Assembly (NCBI GenBank): GCA_026008535.1
Contig: BRKX01000015.1
Location: 21,225,501 to 21,289,500 of the forward strand
Reading direction: 5' to 3'
DNA: 64,000 nt
From: Perilla frutescens
Taxonomy: Eukaryota; Streptophyta; Magnoliopsida; Lamiales; Lamiaceae
Positions 33,600 through 46,749 of this stretch are shown piece by piece; within the stretch, counting starts at the first letter, position 1, and each line of letters opens with the position of its first letter. Both the position numbers and the translations under genes were made by a program. Under the pieces are notes generated by a model, which ran no database searches, was not told the DNA's origin, and worked only from the letters and a program-made list of their open reading frames with translations.

Positions 33600-36022
33600 G
33601 ACGGTGTAGATCTTTTGGGATCACTATTTATTTTCTTTTTCTTTTCTTAAATCTTAATCACAGTTCAAAAGGGTATATAAATATTTAGATTTCTTGATTC
33701 ACACAACCAAATGTGCCGATTTGTGTTTGAGAAATTTCACCTTTTGTATTTTCAAAATTTTAATGGACTATGCTTCGTTTAGTCTTTGCTAATACCATTT
33801 GAAAGGTCCGACTCCTTAGCCGTTATTGTGCTCTCTAATTAATTACCGTTATTTTTTTAATCCAGATTTATTCCCAGAAAAACTACCCTCTATTAAAAAT
33901 AGTGGGAATATATATGATCGTGAAAATCATATAAAATGTCACCTTTTTTTTCTTAGACAAGAATATTTAATTTTTAGCTCAAAACCAATTCAAATTCCAA
34001 GTAAATTAATATTATGCAACAAATATAAGAGTTAATGGAGCATAACCACCAACTCATTTCAATCTCTTTAAATCTTTTATTTATTATAATCCCATAAATG
34101 TTACTCAGTCAAGGCTTACGGTTATTGTTTTTCGGGAGAAAGAAATAATAAATGCTTCCTTTTCATTTTGGGATTTGATCAATTTGTATTCTTATAGCAT
34201 ACTAAACCACATTCTTAGTGCTCACTATGTAGATATTTTATGGAGTAAATTATAATGATAAAATAATATATAATATCGATCCCATTTATTTACATACGAT
34301 ATTTAATTATATTGATATGTATAAAATGTATGGGTAGTAAATGCAAATTTATTAGGTGCAACATAAAACACATCTTTAGGGCGGCTTCTAATTAACCTTC
34401 TTATATAAAAAGGATTTTTTTTTTTCAGTTTGGAAGAATCTCAAAAAAGAAAATTCATTAAAAAACAGCCATATAATTTGGTCTAGTAATCTACATCATG
34501 CAAATAAAAGAGATGATTTGAAGGTTAGTTGCAGAATATAGCTTTTAGTAAAGTTGTGTTAGCTTCACAATCTTTGAGTATCTTTTTGTCATCAATTTTA
34601 GATCAAGCTTATTTGTTGTTTCACCGTTTATTGCCACAAATTTGGAATTTGGAGAATAATTTTAATTTTACTAATCTAAAATCATAATTATATTTCTCTT
34701 ATAAGGAATTAGTTGACACCTAAGAAGTGATTTTACACATGCTTTTACAACATTATATGGAATTATGTGATGAAAAAATAATTAAGGAAGTAAAATAGAG
34801 AATTAGAAAAACACATAGTATTAAAGCATAAATAACATCGTTCATTTTCATGACCCATAATTATGATATATTAATAGGAAATATTCGACAAGTTGGATAT
34901 ATATATATATATATACCTTTTATGTAAAAAATCATACTAAATAAAATGTATCATGCTATAGGATTTGCATGAATTCTCTATTCCAAAATGTATTCTATCT
35001 TCTATCATAGTATTATACCCACACACTATTTGATGACATTATAAATAAATATATCAATTTCTCTATTGTTGTGTTGGTTATAAGTTTTGTTCGTGTGTTT
35101 CTACTCAAAAAAGCATATACACTACAATAAAATTGATGAATTGAAACATAACTTATAACAAAGGATTCCGAGTATCAAGATTTGGTTAATTTTCTTGATG
35201 GCATAGGAAACTTTATCAGTCAAATAACCAATAATTTTGAAACGAAGGAATATTATAAACACAAAATATTCGATTGCGTCATAACTCCCCCCATAATCTC
35301 TAAGTATATACTATTAATTATTTGGGTAATTGGGGATAATCGAGTTGAGTCAAATCAACTTTTAACCTTGATTCCAATTAAACTTGACGACATTTGATTC
35401 AAAAATTCAAAGCCCGAACTAAATTGAGTTTAATATTATCATTTTTGGGATGATCCTGCGTACACTAGTTTTATATGTAAATCTTATATTAAATTAACAA
35501 AAAAAGTATCACTTTTAATATGGAAAAGTGTTACGTTTATTTGTATTGTTGCTAAAAAACACGGAGACATTTTTATAATTATTATTACATTTTTATTTAT
35601 ATTGAAAAAAATATCATTTCTAATATTGAAAAATATTATTTATAACATTGAAAAGTTCACGTTTCATATAAGATATAATAGTTGTATAAAAAAAATTGCC
35701 ATTATTTTTTTTTATCTCGATCTTGATTCAATGGTGAAGTCGAGTACTCACTAAATATTTCTTTTAAAATATTATGAATAATTCAACTGCATGATTACTT
35801 ACAGAATACTTTATCTTTATATAATTTATATTAAGAAACAAAATATAACTAAACATATTAAATGTAATAAAATATTTTAAATTCAATTCAATTCGATAAA
35901 ACTCTAGAATTAACTTGACTCGTAACGCACCCTAGCTTGAATATCAAAGAGATTCAAAATGAGCCCATCTCTTCTTCTTTTTTCTCACTTGGAAAAAAAA
36001 AAAGTTGAAAGCACAAATAATA
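33600..36022. other. Intergenic, nothing recognised
   Basis: AT-rich sequence with no supported coding region, RNA or repeat family. One short TA run at 34898-34916. Confidence 0.5.
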
Positions 36023-36024
36023 TA

Positions 36025-36417
36025 CTCCCTCCGTCCCAGAATTATAGCCTTTTTGATAATTCACACAGATTAAGAAATCATATTTAATGTTGTATATAAT
36101 TCCTATTCTACCCCTAATTATGATAATAACCATTTCCACTAGTTATTTAATTTGTTAATGAATTGTTTGACTCTTAATTTTGTATATATACATTCCACCA
36201 TTTAATTTACATTGGTGAATGTTAAGATTAAAGTGAGACTTTACTCATTTCACACAATTCCATGTTGACCATATTATTAATTCTAATTTAATAGGGTAAA
36301 TTGAATAAGGTTATATGTGTCAAATAACATTGTATTTTAGTTTAAATATAGTAATGGACTATAATTTTGGGACATCCAAAAAAGGAATAAGAGACTATAA
36401 TTTTGGGACGGAGGGAG
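36025..36417. mobile_element. Stowaway-type MITE (Tc1/mariner)
   Basis: Termini CTCCCTCCGTCCC and its exact complement GGGACGGAGGGAG, flanked by TA on both sides (36023-36024 and 36418-36419). The inner AGAATTATAG / CTATAATTTT segments extend the inverted repeat. At 393 bp with no ORF, it is non-autonomous. It lies between the C2H2 and ELM2 genes. Confidence 0.93.
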
Positions 36418-36900
36418 TATGTAATTTATTGTCGCAAAACTTTAATTTGCATTTGAAGAGATTTATGTGATCTTGCTTTCAAAAGCTACGTGTCAACTGT
36501 ATATATGATTATTTGTTGAATAGCCAACCAGCCTAACCCAAATGCGCATTATATTAATATATAATAATTAATTTTCTTAATTTTGAGTTAATTAGTTTTC
36601 TGCACTTGTAGTTGACTCAAAAGTTCTCTAATCCCACTTTTACATTTATTATGACTTCCAACTCTCTGGTCACAATCAGATTTCTTACGTAAATAAAAAA
36701 TGGTCGGCCTGATAGCGTCAAATATGGTACAACACATCACAAATATATTCGAAAATATTCGTTATATGTTGGTGTGTTTCCTATTTATGCACTAGTAAAA
36801 TAAAGATGGTCGTTAATTGAATCGAATTGAAATGGAAAAAAATAAAACGATTTGAACGTAGGAGGAGAATGAACGCCCAAGTCCCCAATAAACTGACTAT

Positions 36901-36903
<3 letters not shown>

Positions 36904-36967
<64 letters not shown>
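36904..36967. repeat. (GA)n microsatellite
   Basis: About 32 uninterrupted GA dinucleotides. The open frames across it are artefacts. Confidence 0.95.
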
Positions 36968-36969
<2 letters not shown>

Positions 36970-38120
36970 CTCAAATTTATTATCCACACCTCTGACTGTA
37001 TTATTTATTGCATAATAATAATAGTAATCAGAATCTCAAATTTTAATCTATTAAACGAAATAAACTCAAAGAGATTCCTGAAATTAGAATTTATTATAGT
37101 TTTAATTTTTTAATAGTAAAAAAAGAAAAAAGAAAAAAAGAAGAAGAAGATTATTTGTGATGTAATAGAGAGGAGAGTGAGACACCTGTATTGGAAAAGG
37201 TCCTACCAAACACATCCAAGTATGAGAGATGACTTGTTTCAATTAATTCTATCATTTTTTCACCCACTCATTATAATACTTCACTATCTGGGCCATAACC
37301 TATTTCCGTAACTTTTTTCCATTCTTCAACAAACTTGTATCTTTCTTTACTGTCAAATTTTGATTTGATTTCACATAAACTGTTTTCAAATCTTAAGAAA
37401 TCCAATCATATCTTGCCAGTTGCCACCAATTCTAGAGATCATTATATTTTTCAAGATTATTTTTTTATATATATAAATTTAGAGTTGTGGGGTAATTTAT
37501 TTATTTATAGGACCAGGATAAACTTAACTTTTGTTTGTACTGCAATCAGGCGATGATTCCAATGTGAGTTGAGTTGGCTACAAAGGATATTCCCTCTACC
37601 AGGGAGGGGAAAATATTGAAATAATAAATTGCCATTATTATAATGTAATTTGAACATTATGTTACTCTTCTGGAATTGGGATTAAAATCATGTTGTAATT
37701 CGTAGAGATGTCAAAGACAAGTCTGGTTATGTGGGCCAATTCTAATTTGGCTTTAACCATGTTGTCGGATTTTAATTTTGTAGGCTCTTATAAATTATAA
37801 TACTCTCTCTCTCTCATCAAGTGTAGCACCTACATAATTTTTTCTACAATGTCCGAACACTTCACAGTTTTACACGGTCAATTTGCAACGCTCATAAGCC
37901 TTATAAATAAAATCATTAGCGAAATTTTTAGCTAGAATTGCAGTAATATAAGAATCGAATGTTGGTTTCAAAATTAGAAGAAGAAAGCTTCTTATGTATA
38001 TAAATAATAATAAATGGGTTCTGAATTAAACTATGTTGGGCGTCGAGGTCAGGCAACACTTCGCCTTCTTCTTCCACCCCAATATCTACGTTTTTGTACA
38101 GGAAATTCAACGACGCAAAA
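36968..38120. other. Intergenic and ELM2 3' flank
   Basis: No gene is seen. The right part must contain the 3' UTR of the minus-strand ELM2 gene. Confidence 0.5.
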
Positions 38121-39676
38121 TCAAGAATATAGCCTGGGGTCGTCGTGCAATGTCTCGTCTTCTCCAGACATCATCTCCGCCGTTCTGGCATTCATCTTAA
38201 CACTATCTAGCTTTTCGACTTTACCCTCAGAAGAAGCGCCATGATTGAGATTGCTCGCCTCGTCTCCGCAGCCATTCTGAGGCTCAGACCAGAAGTCATC
38301 CACCCAGCTCGCGTCTAAATCTTGATCGCCAAATGACTCGACTGTGGAGTCTTCGTCTTCTCCTTCCATTAGATAGCAATCCCCATTGTGACCTTTCCGA
38401 TCATCAATATCAGTATCTAGATCTGATGGATAAGATCTGTTCTGATAGGAGCCTCCATGAACACCTCTCAGCTCCTCATCATCATCACTGTCTATCTCCA
38501 ACAAATAAGATCTGTTTTGAACTGCCCGCCTCCGCAGCATAAAGACATTAAAGTAGTAACTAACTAGTTCGTTCTTGGTTCGAGTTGGGAATGCAGCACT
38601 CAAGTATTTCCAAAATCTTCTACCATGTGATGCAGGATTAGAGTAAACAACGTCATGGAAGACTTGTTCGTCATGAGGGGTCCATTTGTATGCTATCTCA
38701 TCACCCATACCACAGAAACCCAACTCCAAAAAATTCACATCTCCAATAGTCTCCCGTAATTTTTCTCTTGCTTCTTTCACATGTTGCTGCACACATCTCA
38801 TGGATCCCATATCCAGGCAACTACAATCCGTTCTGCCACGTCCAACTCCAACTCCTTCCATGGTTGAATCATTTAAGTCGGGCATTGCTATGATGCAAGT
38901 TCCAATTAGTCTCTCCTCCCTGTCACCGTTGACAAAGTAGCTTGAACCTGAAAACCCCATTTGACTGCCATTTGGGTCCCACGGTGGAACTTCAGCCTGA
39001 TGATCAGGCCCAAGAGGAACTTCTTTCCTAGGAGGACAATTCAACAAAGATATATAGGGATCATCAAATTGACTCGGAGGGCGCCTTGGAACGCTAAAAT
39101 CAATATATCCAGGAAAACAAGACCATTCGGAGGTTTCCCCAACCATGGCATCTTCCTCGCTACTACTACTGGTGACCAAAGACAGGGGTGCACTTGCCTC
39201 CAGTTCTTTGTCAGCTACAGAAGCATTATCAGCATCACAATCATCATCAAGCTGTTCAAAATGTAACTGGCAAAAGCTGTTCTTTGCTTCACCTGAAATA
39301 CAATAAAATATGATATCAGTATCAATATCAATTGGGGGATCAATGACATATTGACCGGAGATTATGCAAAATATAACCAGAGCGCAAATGTTGCATGTAT
39401 AATGAATAGATCAAGAAAAAATATGCAGTTAAGGCAGCATTTTATCCATTATGAATCACGAGTATGAAAAGGCTTATCAATGCACACACATCGAGACACG
39501 TACATACATACAAAATGAATCAAATAGCACATTTTACCAGGGTGTTGAACTGCCAGAGTAGTTATGTGATAATCCTCAGCATTTAAGGTTAGCTTTCCAT
39601 TGTAATCTTGTTGTTTAGCTTGCCTGAAAGAGGACTCTGGAAAATCTTCCTCTTCTAAAGGACGTTTCATTCCCAT
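38121..39676 (-). CDS. ELM2/SANT-domain nuclear protein
   Basis: Two coding exons, 39538-39676 (MGMKRPLEEE..., 46 codons plus 1 nt, donor G|GTAAAA) and 38121-39292 (acceptor TTTCAG|GT), joined in phase to give 436 residues. KEVPLGPDHQAEVPPW (136-151) is the start of a plant ELM2 motif. CSCLDMGSMRCVQQHVKEAREKL follows (203-225). A SANT/Myb-like domain spans about 249-302 (KWTPHDEQVF ... GRRFWKYLSAAFP ... NELVSYYFNVFMLRRR). The C-terminal third is acidic. ELM2-SANT pairs bind histone deacetylases. As I recall, Arabidopsis relatives (SANT1-4) associate with HDA6. The start is set by the conserved MG.KRP opening. A single open block of 352 codons beginning at 39179 would miss the true N-terminus. 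Likely a nuclear co-repressor subunit. Confidence 0.92.
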
Positions 39677-41235
39677 CCTCTGTCTAGAGAATAAAGAAAA
39701 TCAAATTTAATTATTTGCTTAAAAGGAAAATACAGCAGAAATAAAGGTCATAAACAGACAGGTAAAAATCTCAAAAGACCTTTTACGTACCAAGTAAATG
39801 TTTTGGACTTTTTTTTAAACAATGTCATATGGATGCTTTTAAATATCTGACTAGTCACTTCTTAAGAATTCTAGTCTAAATCAAGAGAACATGAGAACAC
39901 AATCTCACAAACTAAGAAACAGAAAATAACTAAATGACTGACATAATTTATCATGTATGGAACATGTCAACACCTCAACGGCATGTTCAAATCTCTACGG
40001 GGTACATAATCCCAGGAAACCAGGAACTAGATCATTTTGAAGACTCCAGAACATGTAAATAAAGCAGACAAGTTACAGTAGCAATATCCGATAAACACCA
40101 ACTAACCTAACGACGTAATGTGAAAACCAACATGATTAAAGCAGGACATTAAGTCGCTTGGTCACTATTAGGCGGTGGCAGAAGCACAACAAAATAAAAT
40201 AAATAACAGACACGATCAATTACAGCAGTGACATAATCAAAGGAAAGCATACAGAGATTTTGAATTAAACATAATTACTCACTTTGAGATAACATAACTA
40301 TGTCGTCACAGCTAAAATCACCTTTTTTTCCTCAAAAAAATAAATAAATTTAATAAGTCACCTTTTTCACTTTTTCTCTATTAACAGACATGGAATAGAC
40401 GAAGTAACCTTCAACAGTAATGACATTCTCCATTTGTTCTCCCAAAACACCAATGAATTACAAAGAACAGCACAAAATGCAGGATTAATAAATACTTTAC
40501 ATTTGACACCCCCCCCCCCCACAAAAAAAAAAAACAACCAAAAAAACTTTACACAATAACATCAGAAAACACACACTACCGTTATCAATTGTGTAAGATA
40601 TCCATGCAAAGCAGCAAGCCACATGCATGTATCATTCATTTAACTAACAAATTATTGTTTTCCTCCTAATTACCCTTTAAAACGTCCAATCAAGAAAGTT
40701 TCAAGACCCAAACTACCTGAAACTTCCCTCACATCATCTATTGCAGATAAAAACATAGGTAACAAAAAAAACCCAATTTCACATCGAAACCCTAACCCTA
40801 GATTTTCAAATTTCCCCCAAAAAAACGAAAACAAAAACAAAAAGGAGGCTAAAATCAAATTAAGATATAAACGTACCAAGACCCTCAATTAATTCACAGA
40901 TCCAAGAAGCCTTGAGATTAAGCAACCACCACGAATACGTAAACCCTAGGTATCCAAAGATCTCCGGATAATATTAGGGTTTCAAAATCAATTTACAGAG
41001 GGGAAACGAAAAGAAAAGATCGAGGTATCAAATACAAAAATTCCAAATAAATTTGATGAATAAATCTAACGGATCTGAGGATTTACAGTGAAAACCTAGA
41101 AATTTTCGAATCAACAGAATTTCTGAAAGAGAGATGTCAATCGAAAGATAATTGAACCAATTAAATCAAAAAAATATCGAATTTCAATATTAAACGAAAA
41201 CCGAAAGAAATTTGGAGACTCCCACTATGGTGAGA
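39677..41235 (-). other. ELM2 5' leader: UTR exon and intron
   Basis: The minus strand shows a donor TCTTG|GTACGT at 40877/40876 and an acceptor-like CTAGACAG just before AGG-ATG at about 39679. This suggests a non-coding first exon at 40877 to about 41235 and a leader intron of about 1.2 kb. The exon is AT-rich with no long frame. Inferred from splice signals, not proven. Confidence 0.55.
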
Positions 41236-41337
41236 TTGGAGGGAATCGGAGGATTTTAGGGGAAAAAAATTGGTACGAATCGCGCTTTTTTGTAGAGATG
41301 ATGAAGATCCGAATGCGATGACCCGGTTTACAACCCG

Positions 41338-41365
41338 CACGTGACAGAAGAGCTAATTACACGTG
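41338..41365 (-). promoter_or_regulatory. Paired G-boxes upstream of ELM2 gene
   Basis: CACGTG at 41338-41343 and again at 41360-41365, 22 bp apart start to start (two helical turns), about 100 bp before the presumed leader. Closely spaced G-boxes often act together for bZIP/bHLH dimers. Function is inferred. Confidence 0.5.
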
Positions 41366-41464
41366 CCTCGTAGCTCAATTTGGTACCTTTTTTTTTCAAC
41401 AGTTAGGCACTTCGTAGTATTATTATTATTATTATTATTACTATTACTGTTATTATTATTATGA

Positions 41465-42421
41465 CTTTATTTCTACATACACCATTGATATTTCTTTATG
41501 CACAAGTGCACAACTAATAAAATTAATTGAAAACTAAATAATTAATAAATTATGTAAATACCCTTTCCCTTTTATTTTTCCTTTCATTTTTCATTTTCTA
41601 TTGATTTTTCTTTGTTTGGTTCCAGCCAGTTCTCTGCTCAGAATCCGACCACTTCCAACTGTTCTTCACTAGAAACCTAAACACCCCAAATGTTTTCGCC
41701 GATTTCTCACCATTCATCCCCTGGGATTCAACCCCCTTCCCATACCTCAATTTCAAAAAACTTCATTAAAAAACATAAATCTTGGTATAAATCAAGGAAA
41801 AATTCTCATGATTTGCAAAACAAATTCTGAATGTTCATATGTTTGATTCCGCTGCCACCAATGAAAAGCCTCAACGGGTCTTGTTTGAAAACTTTTTTCG
41901 AACATGGGATGCAGATTTGAACATTTTGTTTCGAACATGGGACATAGCAAAAACAAACTCTGCTTCGATAAAACAAATTCAAACATAGGACTCTCATTCG
42001 AAAATATTTTTTCAAAGCTATTAATTATGCTTGAAAAAAAGTTTTACGAGAGAGTTGAAGCTTCAAAAATTCAGTTCGATTCAAGAACGGTAATGGCATC
42101 TGATTTCAGCGGAACAAAGAAGCGGAATGATGGCGGATTTTTCATTTGAGAGAGGGTGACAAGACTAAGTAGATTAAAGAGGACAATGTGACAGTTTTCT
42201 CATCTCAAAGTGGAAGTCTGGAAGAAGACGATGAAGAAACCTCTTATTCTTTATTTATTTATTTTAATTGGTTAAATTTATTTTTTTTAAATTGAGGGGT
42301 ACAATTGGAAAATAATGTGGTGCATAAAGTAAAAAATAATAATTTATTTTAAAAGTTTATGATGTATTTAGTAAATATGGTGTATAATGAAAATTTGATG
42401 GTGCAAATAGCAACACCGTTC
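41465..42421. mobile_element. Possible TIR element, ends weak
   Basis: CTACATACACCATTGATATTT near 41473 and, inverted, GCTATTTGCACCATCAAATTT near 42410 look like diverged inverted ends. CTTTATGCAC recurs just inside both. No clear TSD. The interior (41630-42240) is less AT-rich, has two CGAACATGGGA phrases (41898, 41932) and short frames without a recognisable domain. It could be a MULE carrying captured sequence. Confidence 0.3.
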
Positions 42422-42714
42422 CGATAAACCATAAAATGAAAAAAATAGGAAGCATGGAAAATATCGTGTATAAATATCTATCTATCCATAAGTATCCTTT
42501 TTAAGGGTTTTTTTCATTTTTGGTTAAGAAAATATTCCTTTAAAAAAGCTGTGACATATAAATATAGCTTCCTTATAATCATTAATTTATTGACAAAATT
42601 GTGTGAAAAATATAAATATTTTTTTAAAACACCAAGGAATCCTCAAAAATGCATATAAATTTTAAATAAAATGGATTCAACGTTTACAAATTACACGATA
42701 ATTTAATTTCTTTG

Positions 42715-42718
<4 letters not shown>

Positions 42719-42780
<62 letters not shown>
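42719..42780. repeat. (CT)n microsatellite
   Basis: About 31 uninterrupted CT dinucleotides just upstream of the 501-bp LTR. Confidence 0.95.
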
Positions 42781-42783
<3 letters not shown>

Positions 42784-42834
42784 ATGTATATGTTAGCACG
42801 TATGTTAAATAGCTAAAAATCAATTTGGATACCT

Positions 42835-43335
42835 TGTCACAGACATTGCCAATGTGGAAGGATTGGACGAAGATGTTGGAATTAGGGTTCAAGCTAGGAA
42901 GGAGAAGGGGGAAAATTGGATCTTGAATTGCAAAAGAGTGTTAAAAAGAAAGTGGAATCGGGTACCCGTCCAGTGAAAATAGAACAGGCCGGAGCAAATT
43001 AGTTCTATGGGCCGGGTGTTTTATTTTAATTCAATGAATAGCTCATGTGTTTAGCCCATTTATTTAATATTATATTTAACTTAGAGTTTGGATGTTAAGG
43101 TTTTTCCCTTGTGGTCCATTACTATATATTTGGAAATCATGAAATGAAAACGTAAGAAATAAATTATTCAAATCAGTCTCTCCTCTACTTCATCTATTTA
43201 CCTTCCTCAATTCTTCTCAACTTCATCAATTTCTTAAGTGCAAGATTACATTTTTATTTATCAATATCATTACATCTTACAAAGATATGTAAGAGAAAGA
43301 GCAAAAACTACAAAGATATATCAGAGTCCATAACA
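42835..43335 (+). mobile_element. 5' LTR of the outer Ty3 element
   Basis: A 501-bp sequence starting TGTCACAGACATTG and ending GTCCATAACA, repeated at 57057-58892 (there split by an insertion). ACTATATATTTGG near 43122 is a likely TATA box. A primer-binding site follows at once. The 5-mers outside the pair are TACCT (42830-42834) and TAGCT (58893-58897), a one-mismatch TSD. The outer element thus spans 42835-58892 with everything between nested or residual. Confidence 0.85.
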
Positions 43336-43352
43336 TTTGGTATCTCAGAGCC
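43336..43352 (+). other. Primer-binding site, initiator tRNA-Met type
   Basis: TTTGGTATCTCAGAGCC directly after the LTR. It resembles the TTGGTATCAGAGC site complementary to initiator tRNA-Met, with a 2-base insertion. It sets the element's orientation as plus. Confidence 0.7.
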
Positions 43353-43429
43353 AGTAATCTGTGAGATGGCTAAGGAACCCACCTACTTGATCTGCAGGAG
43401 AGCTAAAAAATAGTTGGATCAAAGTATCA

Positions 43430-44384
43430 TGACAGAGGCGAGTAAACGGGAAGCTGCAAAAATCAAATTACAAGAACAAATCACATCGACGAACTAAGAT
43501 AAAGATCTATATGCAGGGGATGGATGGCAATATGGACAATATTTCCAAAACCTTGTGCCCTATCCATCTTCAACTTTCAAACCTGGACAAGGGAAAACAA
43601 AGTGGTGAGGGCAACTCTATTTTGGGAGACCCTTCATCTTTTGGTAAATTTGCTAACAGTCGGCCTATACCACAACAAATAATCCATAGCAGACACTATA
43701 TGGTAGCACCAGGTACGAATATGACCCCCCATTTTCCTAGGCTTGACTTCTCACGTTTTGATGGAGATCAACCTAGAGCATGGGCTCTAAATTAAGTGTC
43801 AGTTTTTTTAGTATGGTTCCTAATCTACCAGATGATCAAAGGGTAAATCTGGCTATTATGCATTTTGAGGGAAGGGCTTCACAATGGTACCAAAATTCTA
43901 TACTTAGGAACTCTGATCTTACTTGGGAACAATTTTTGGATGTGATGTCTACTAGGTTTGAAGAGTTAAAAGATACTAAATTCATTGTTGAGTTCAACAA
44001 ACTCAAGCACACTGGGTCATATTCTGAGTATATGGATAGATTCGAGGAACTACGGCCTTGTATGTTTTTAATTGGCAAGAGGCATTTTACTAAAGAGTTT
44101 TTTATTGCTAGCTTCATAAGTGGTTTGAGTGAAGAGATTCAATCCCTCATTCACATGTTTAAACCCACTACTCTTTACTCATGCAATAGAGTTGGGGCAG
44201 CAGGAAATTATCAATCTGGAAGCTGTGTCTAAGAAGTTTAAATCCAGCTATAAACCCAGCCAACCTACCAACTATAAGAAGGATCAGCCTTGGACACCCC
44301 AGCTCAGAAAAGCTAACCCCCGTAGGAAAAACCCATTTTAAGTTCCTTACTGTAGATGAGATGACATCAAGAAGGGAGAATGAC
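43430..44384 (+). pseudogene. Ty3 Gag of the outer element, broken
   Basis: Retrotransposon Gag (PF03732-type) spread over three frames: a start MTEASKREAAK at 43430 with a stop soon after, LDFSRFDGDQPRAW at about 43740-43782, then the core from 43798 (NLPDDQRVNLAIMHFEGRASQWYQ, RFEELKDTKFIVEFNKLKH, FIASFISGLSEEIQ). A further frame holds the Pro/Lys-rich linker to 44341, and a VDEMTSRREN-like segment ends exactly where the minus-strand Athila-type LTR begins (44385). The zinc knuckle, protease and RT that should follow are not found beyond the insertion. Confidence 0.78.
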
Positions 44385-45566
44385 TGATACACGGTCGTCA
44401 CACGCTTCAAAATTACTGCTTTTCCAAATGCCCAGCAAAGGGTGTAGTAGGTGGAAAATACAGGTCGATTCCACATGGAACGGCGAATTCTTCTTTTAAA
44501 GGTAACTTTTGGGGTTTTGAGAGAGTTTAATTAACTAATGAAGGAAAATAGAAATAAAGGAAGCAGTATGATAAAAAAACGGATGAGATTGTAAATAAAA
44601 GAGATATGATCATATCGTTCATCGATGCATTTATTTTAATTCAAAATTCTTATAAACCAGTTATAGAATACTGGAACCCCTGATATACTCCTTATTCCTC
44701 CTTACAAGTCGTTGAACAAAAGAACCCTTATTATCCAACTCTTATTAATTAACAATCCGCAAGAACCCTTAACAGATTTAATTAATTAATAGCGTTAAAA
44801 ATTAGAGAAACCCAGTTATGTTATAGGCATTCGAACCCGTATACCCTTAACAACCCCGTATGCCCACTGACAAAGAGAGTCAGTTTTACCACATATAGAA
44901 TTGAATCGACAATTACAGATCTTACAATTCTATTGGCTTTAGATATTAATTAACAAACTATATATTGGCCACTATACAATTAATTAATTAAGAACTAATC
45001 TTGTTATCGCAGAACATAACAGTATAAAAGAATGTGAATCATATGAAAACTAATTTGACTTCACGATATGGGCATATCAACAATTATCACAACTTCATTC
45101 TGAAAAATAAATTTAGCTACTCATATTAAGATTAAACCAAACGATAATTATAACATAAACAAACATTGAATTGAAATAAACTTACGAACAAGTTCTCCAG
45201 AATATTCTTACAATTCTAAACAAATAATTCAACTAAAAGTAGAACGTGAAATTAAAACTACTTGTGGAATCCATAATGCCTTCTTAGAGTGATATTGCAG
45301 GATTTATATATGCCAAACCAACGAGCGTTTCATCCATTATAATAAATGGAGATAGAGATTTCGATAAAGAATTCAGCAAAGCAATCTCATATTTCCATCA
45401 TCCAATATATCATCATTATTTCTTTCCATATTTGCATGATTTCTTCCATTCATGTTCTTTACACTCTCATCTCCACATTATTATTGTAACAGACACAAAT
45501 TAACACGATAAGTCTCAAATATACAGAATATATAGATAATAAATATACAATATTTGACACTTATCA
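44385..45566 (-). mobile_element. 3' LTR of an Athila-like element inserted in gag
   Basis: On the minus strand it starts TGATAAGTGTC directly after the polypurine tract AAGTGTGGGGAGA (45567-45579) and ends CGACCGTGTATCA at 44385, 1182 bp. The start TGATAAG matches that of the LTR at 6510. The left flank is the outer element's gag. The 5' LTR partner is not recognisable, so the TSD cannot be tested. Confidence 0.75.
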
Positions 45567-46749
45567 TCTCCCCACACTTAAACTAATGCTTGCCCCAAGT
45601 ATGAAAAAATAGAAAGAAAAAGGAAAAAAAATAAAATAAAAATAAAAAAACACGAATTCAATTGCCAATCATAAACTTGTGAATCAATTAAATAAAAAAT
45701 TAGAGTTATCATCCATCATTCCTTAATCAAAAATTAATGTATTCTCCATCCAATCAGTCAAAACATACAAATAGCAATAAGAATCACACAAATCTCACAA
45801 CTCTCAAGTGTTTAATAGCAGGACGTGTTTTCTCTCAATAAAATCATTCCACAAGTTGTTATCAACCATAAGTTTGCAAACATTCTATTTCCGCCACCAC
45901 TGTAAACATATGACATGCAATCATCAAAGGACTTATTTTTTGTTGTAACGGGTTTGGGTTAATAGGTAAGGATTTTTTTGGAACGGGGCTGGAATCATAG
46001 AAATAAGAAAGAATTCAGTTCATGTATCAAACCCCAGTAGCAAAAAATTTGTATGCCCACAATTATTCCATATGCCTTTTCCATTTGCCCAAAAATATGA
46101 CTTCCCAAAACCACTTTCTAGTCTGCATAAATATTTCTCTGAATATGATTGAAACACGACATACCTTTTTTTTTTTATAAATTCCATACATCCAATTACC
46201 CTTTTTCAGCTGCCTTACTCTTTAACATTTTCTCTTCCCATTTCTATGATTAGGACAAGTTAATTTACATGATTGTTGAGAGTTGTGTGTATACATATAG
46301 GTATCATGAACAAATAGGCTTAAATTAAGGCTAAAAAAAAGCTCACAAAAGGATAAAATATAATTGGGTAGGCTTTTTAGGCTTCACGTGACTTAAAAAA
46401 ATGTGTCTTTATCATATAAATGCATGTAAAATGTCGATGTGGTCTTGAACAAGAACGAGAGCAAATTCTAGAGAAAAATAAACTTGAGAAGAAAATCACA
46501 CTTGAATAGAATTGAGATTTTAAATAATCCATCTCTTTAGGCTCAAAATCTCACCAATTTTTAGCTATTTGCAAGTTCATTATGCCAATTATCATGTGGA
46601 GAAAACAATTATTTTCAACCATTCAATCAATACCCAACTCTAACCTTAATTCAATTAATTCAATTGTGATTAATTACAATTTCACAATTGTTAATTAAAT
46701 TTACACAAATCCAACAAAATAAAATGAATGAAATTCTTCATCCCCACAC
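45567..46749 (-). other. Athila-like region between ORF1 and LTR, two purine tracts
   Basis: AT-rich and non-coding. Two near-identical tracts read on the minus strand, TTTTAAGTGTGGGGATG (about 46741-46757) and TTTAAGTGTGGGGAGATG (about 45565-45582), lie 1.17 kb apart. Only the second borders an LTR start. Confidence 0.6.

Noticed and set aside
36781..37015. Ser-Leu or Arg-Glu repeat ORFs
   Set aside because: Translations of the GA microsatellite.
39449..39676. 75-residue ORF as a separate small gene
   Set aside because: Its first 46 codons are exon 1 of the ELM2 gene, and the rest reads into the intron past a GT donor.
41792..42149. Cys/Phe-rich ORFs in the possible TIR element
   Set aside because: Overlapping frames on both strands, no domain, and driven by a repeated CGAACATGGGA phrase.
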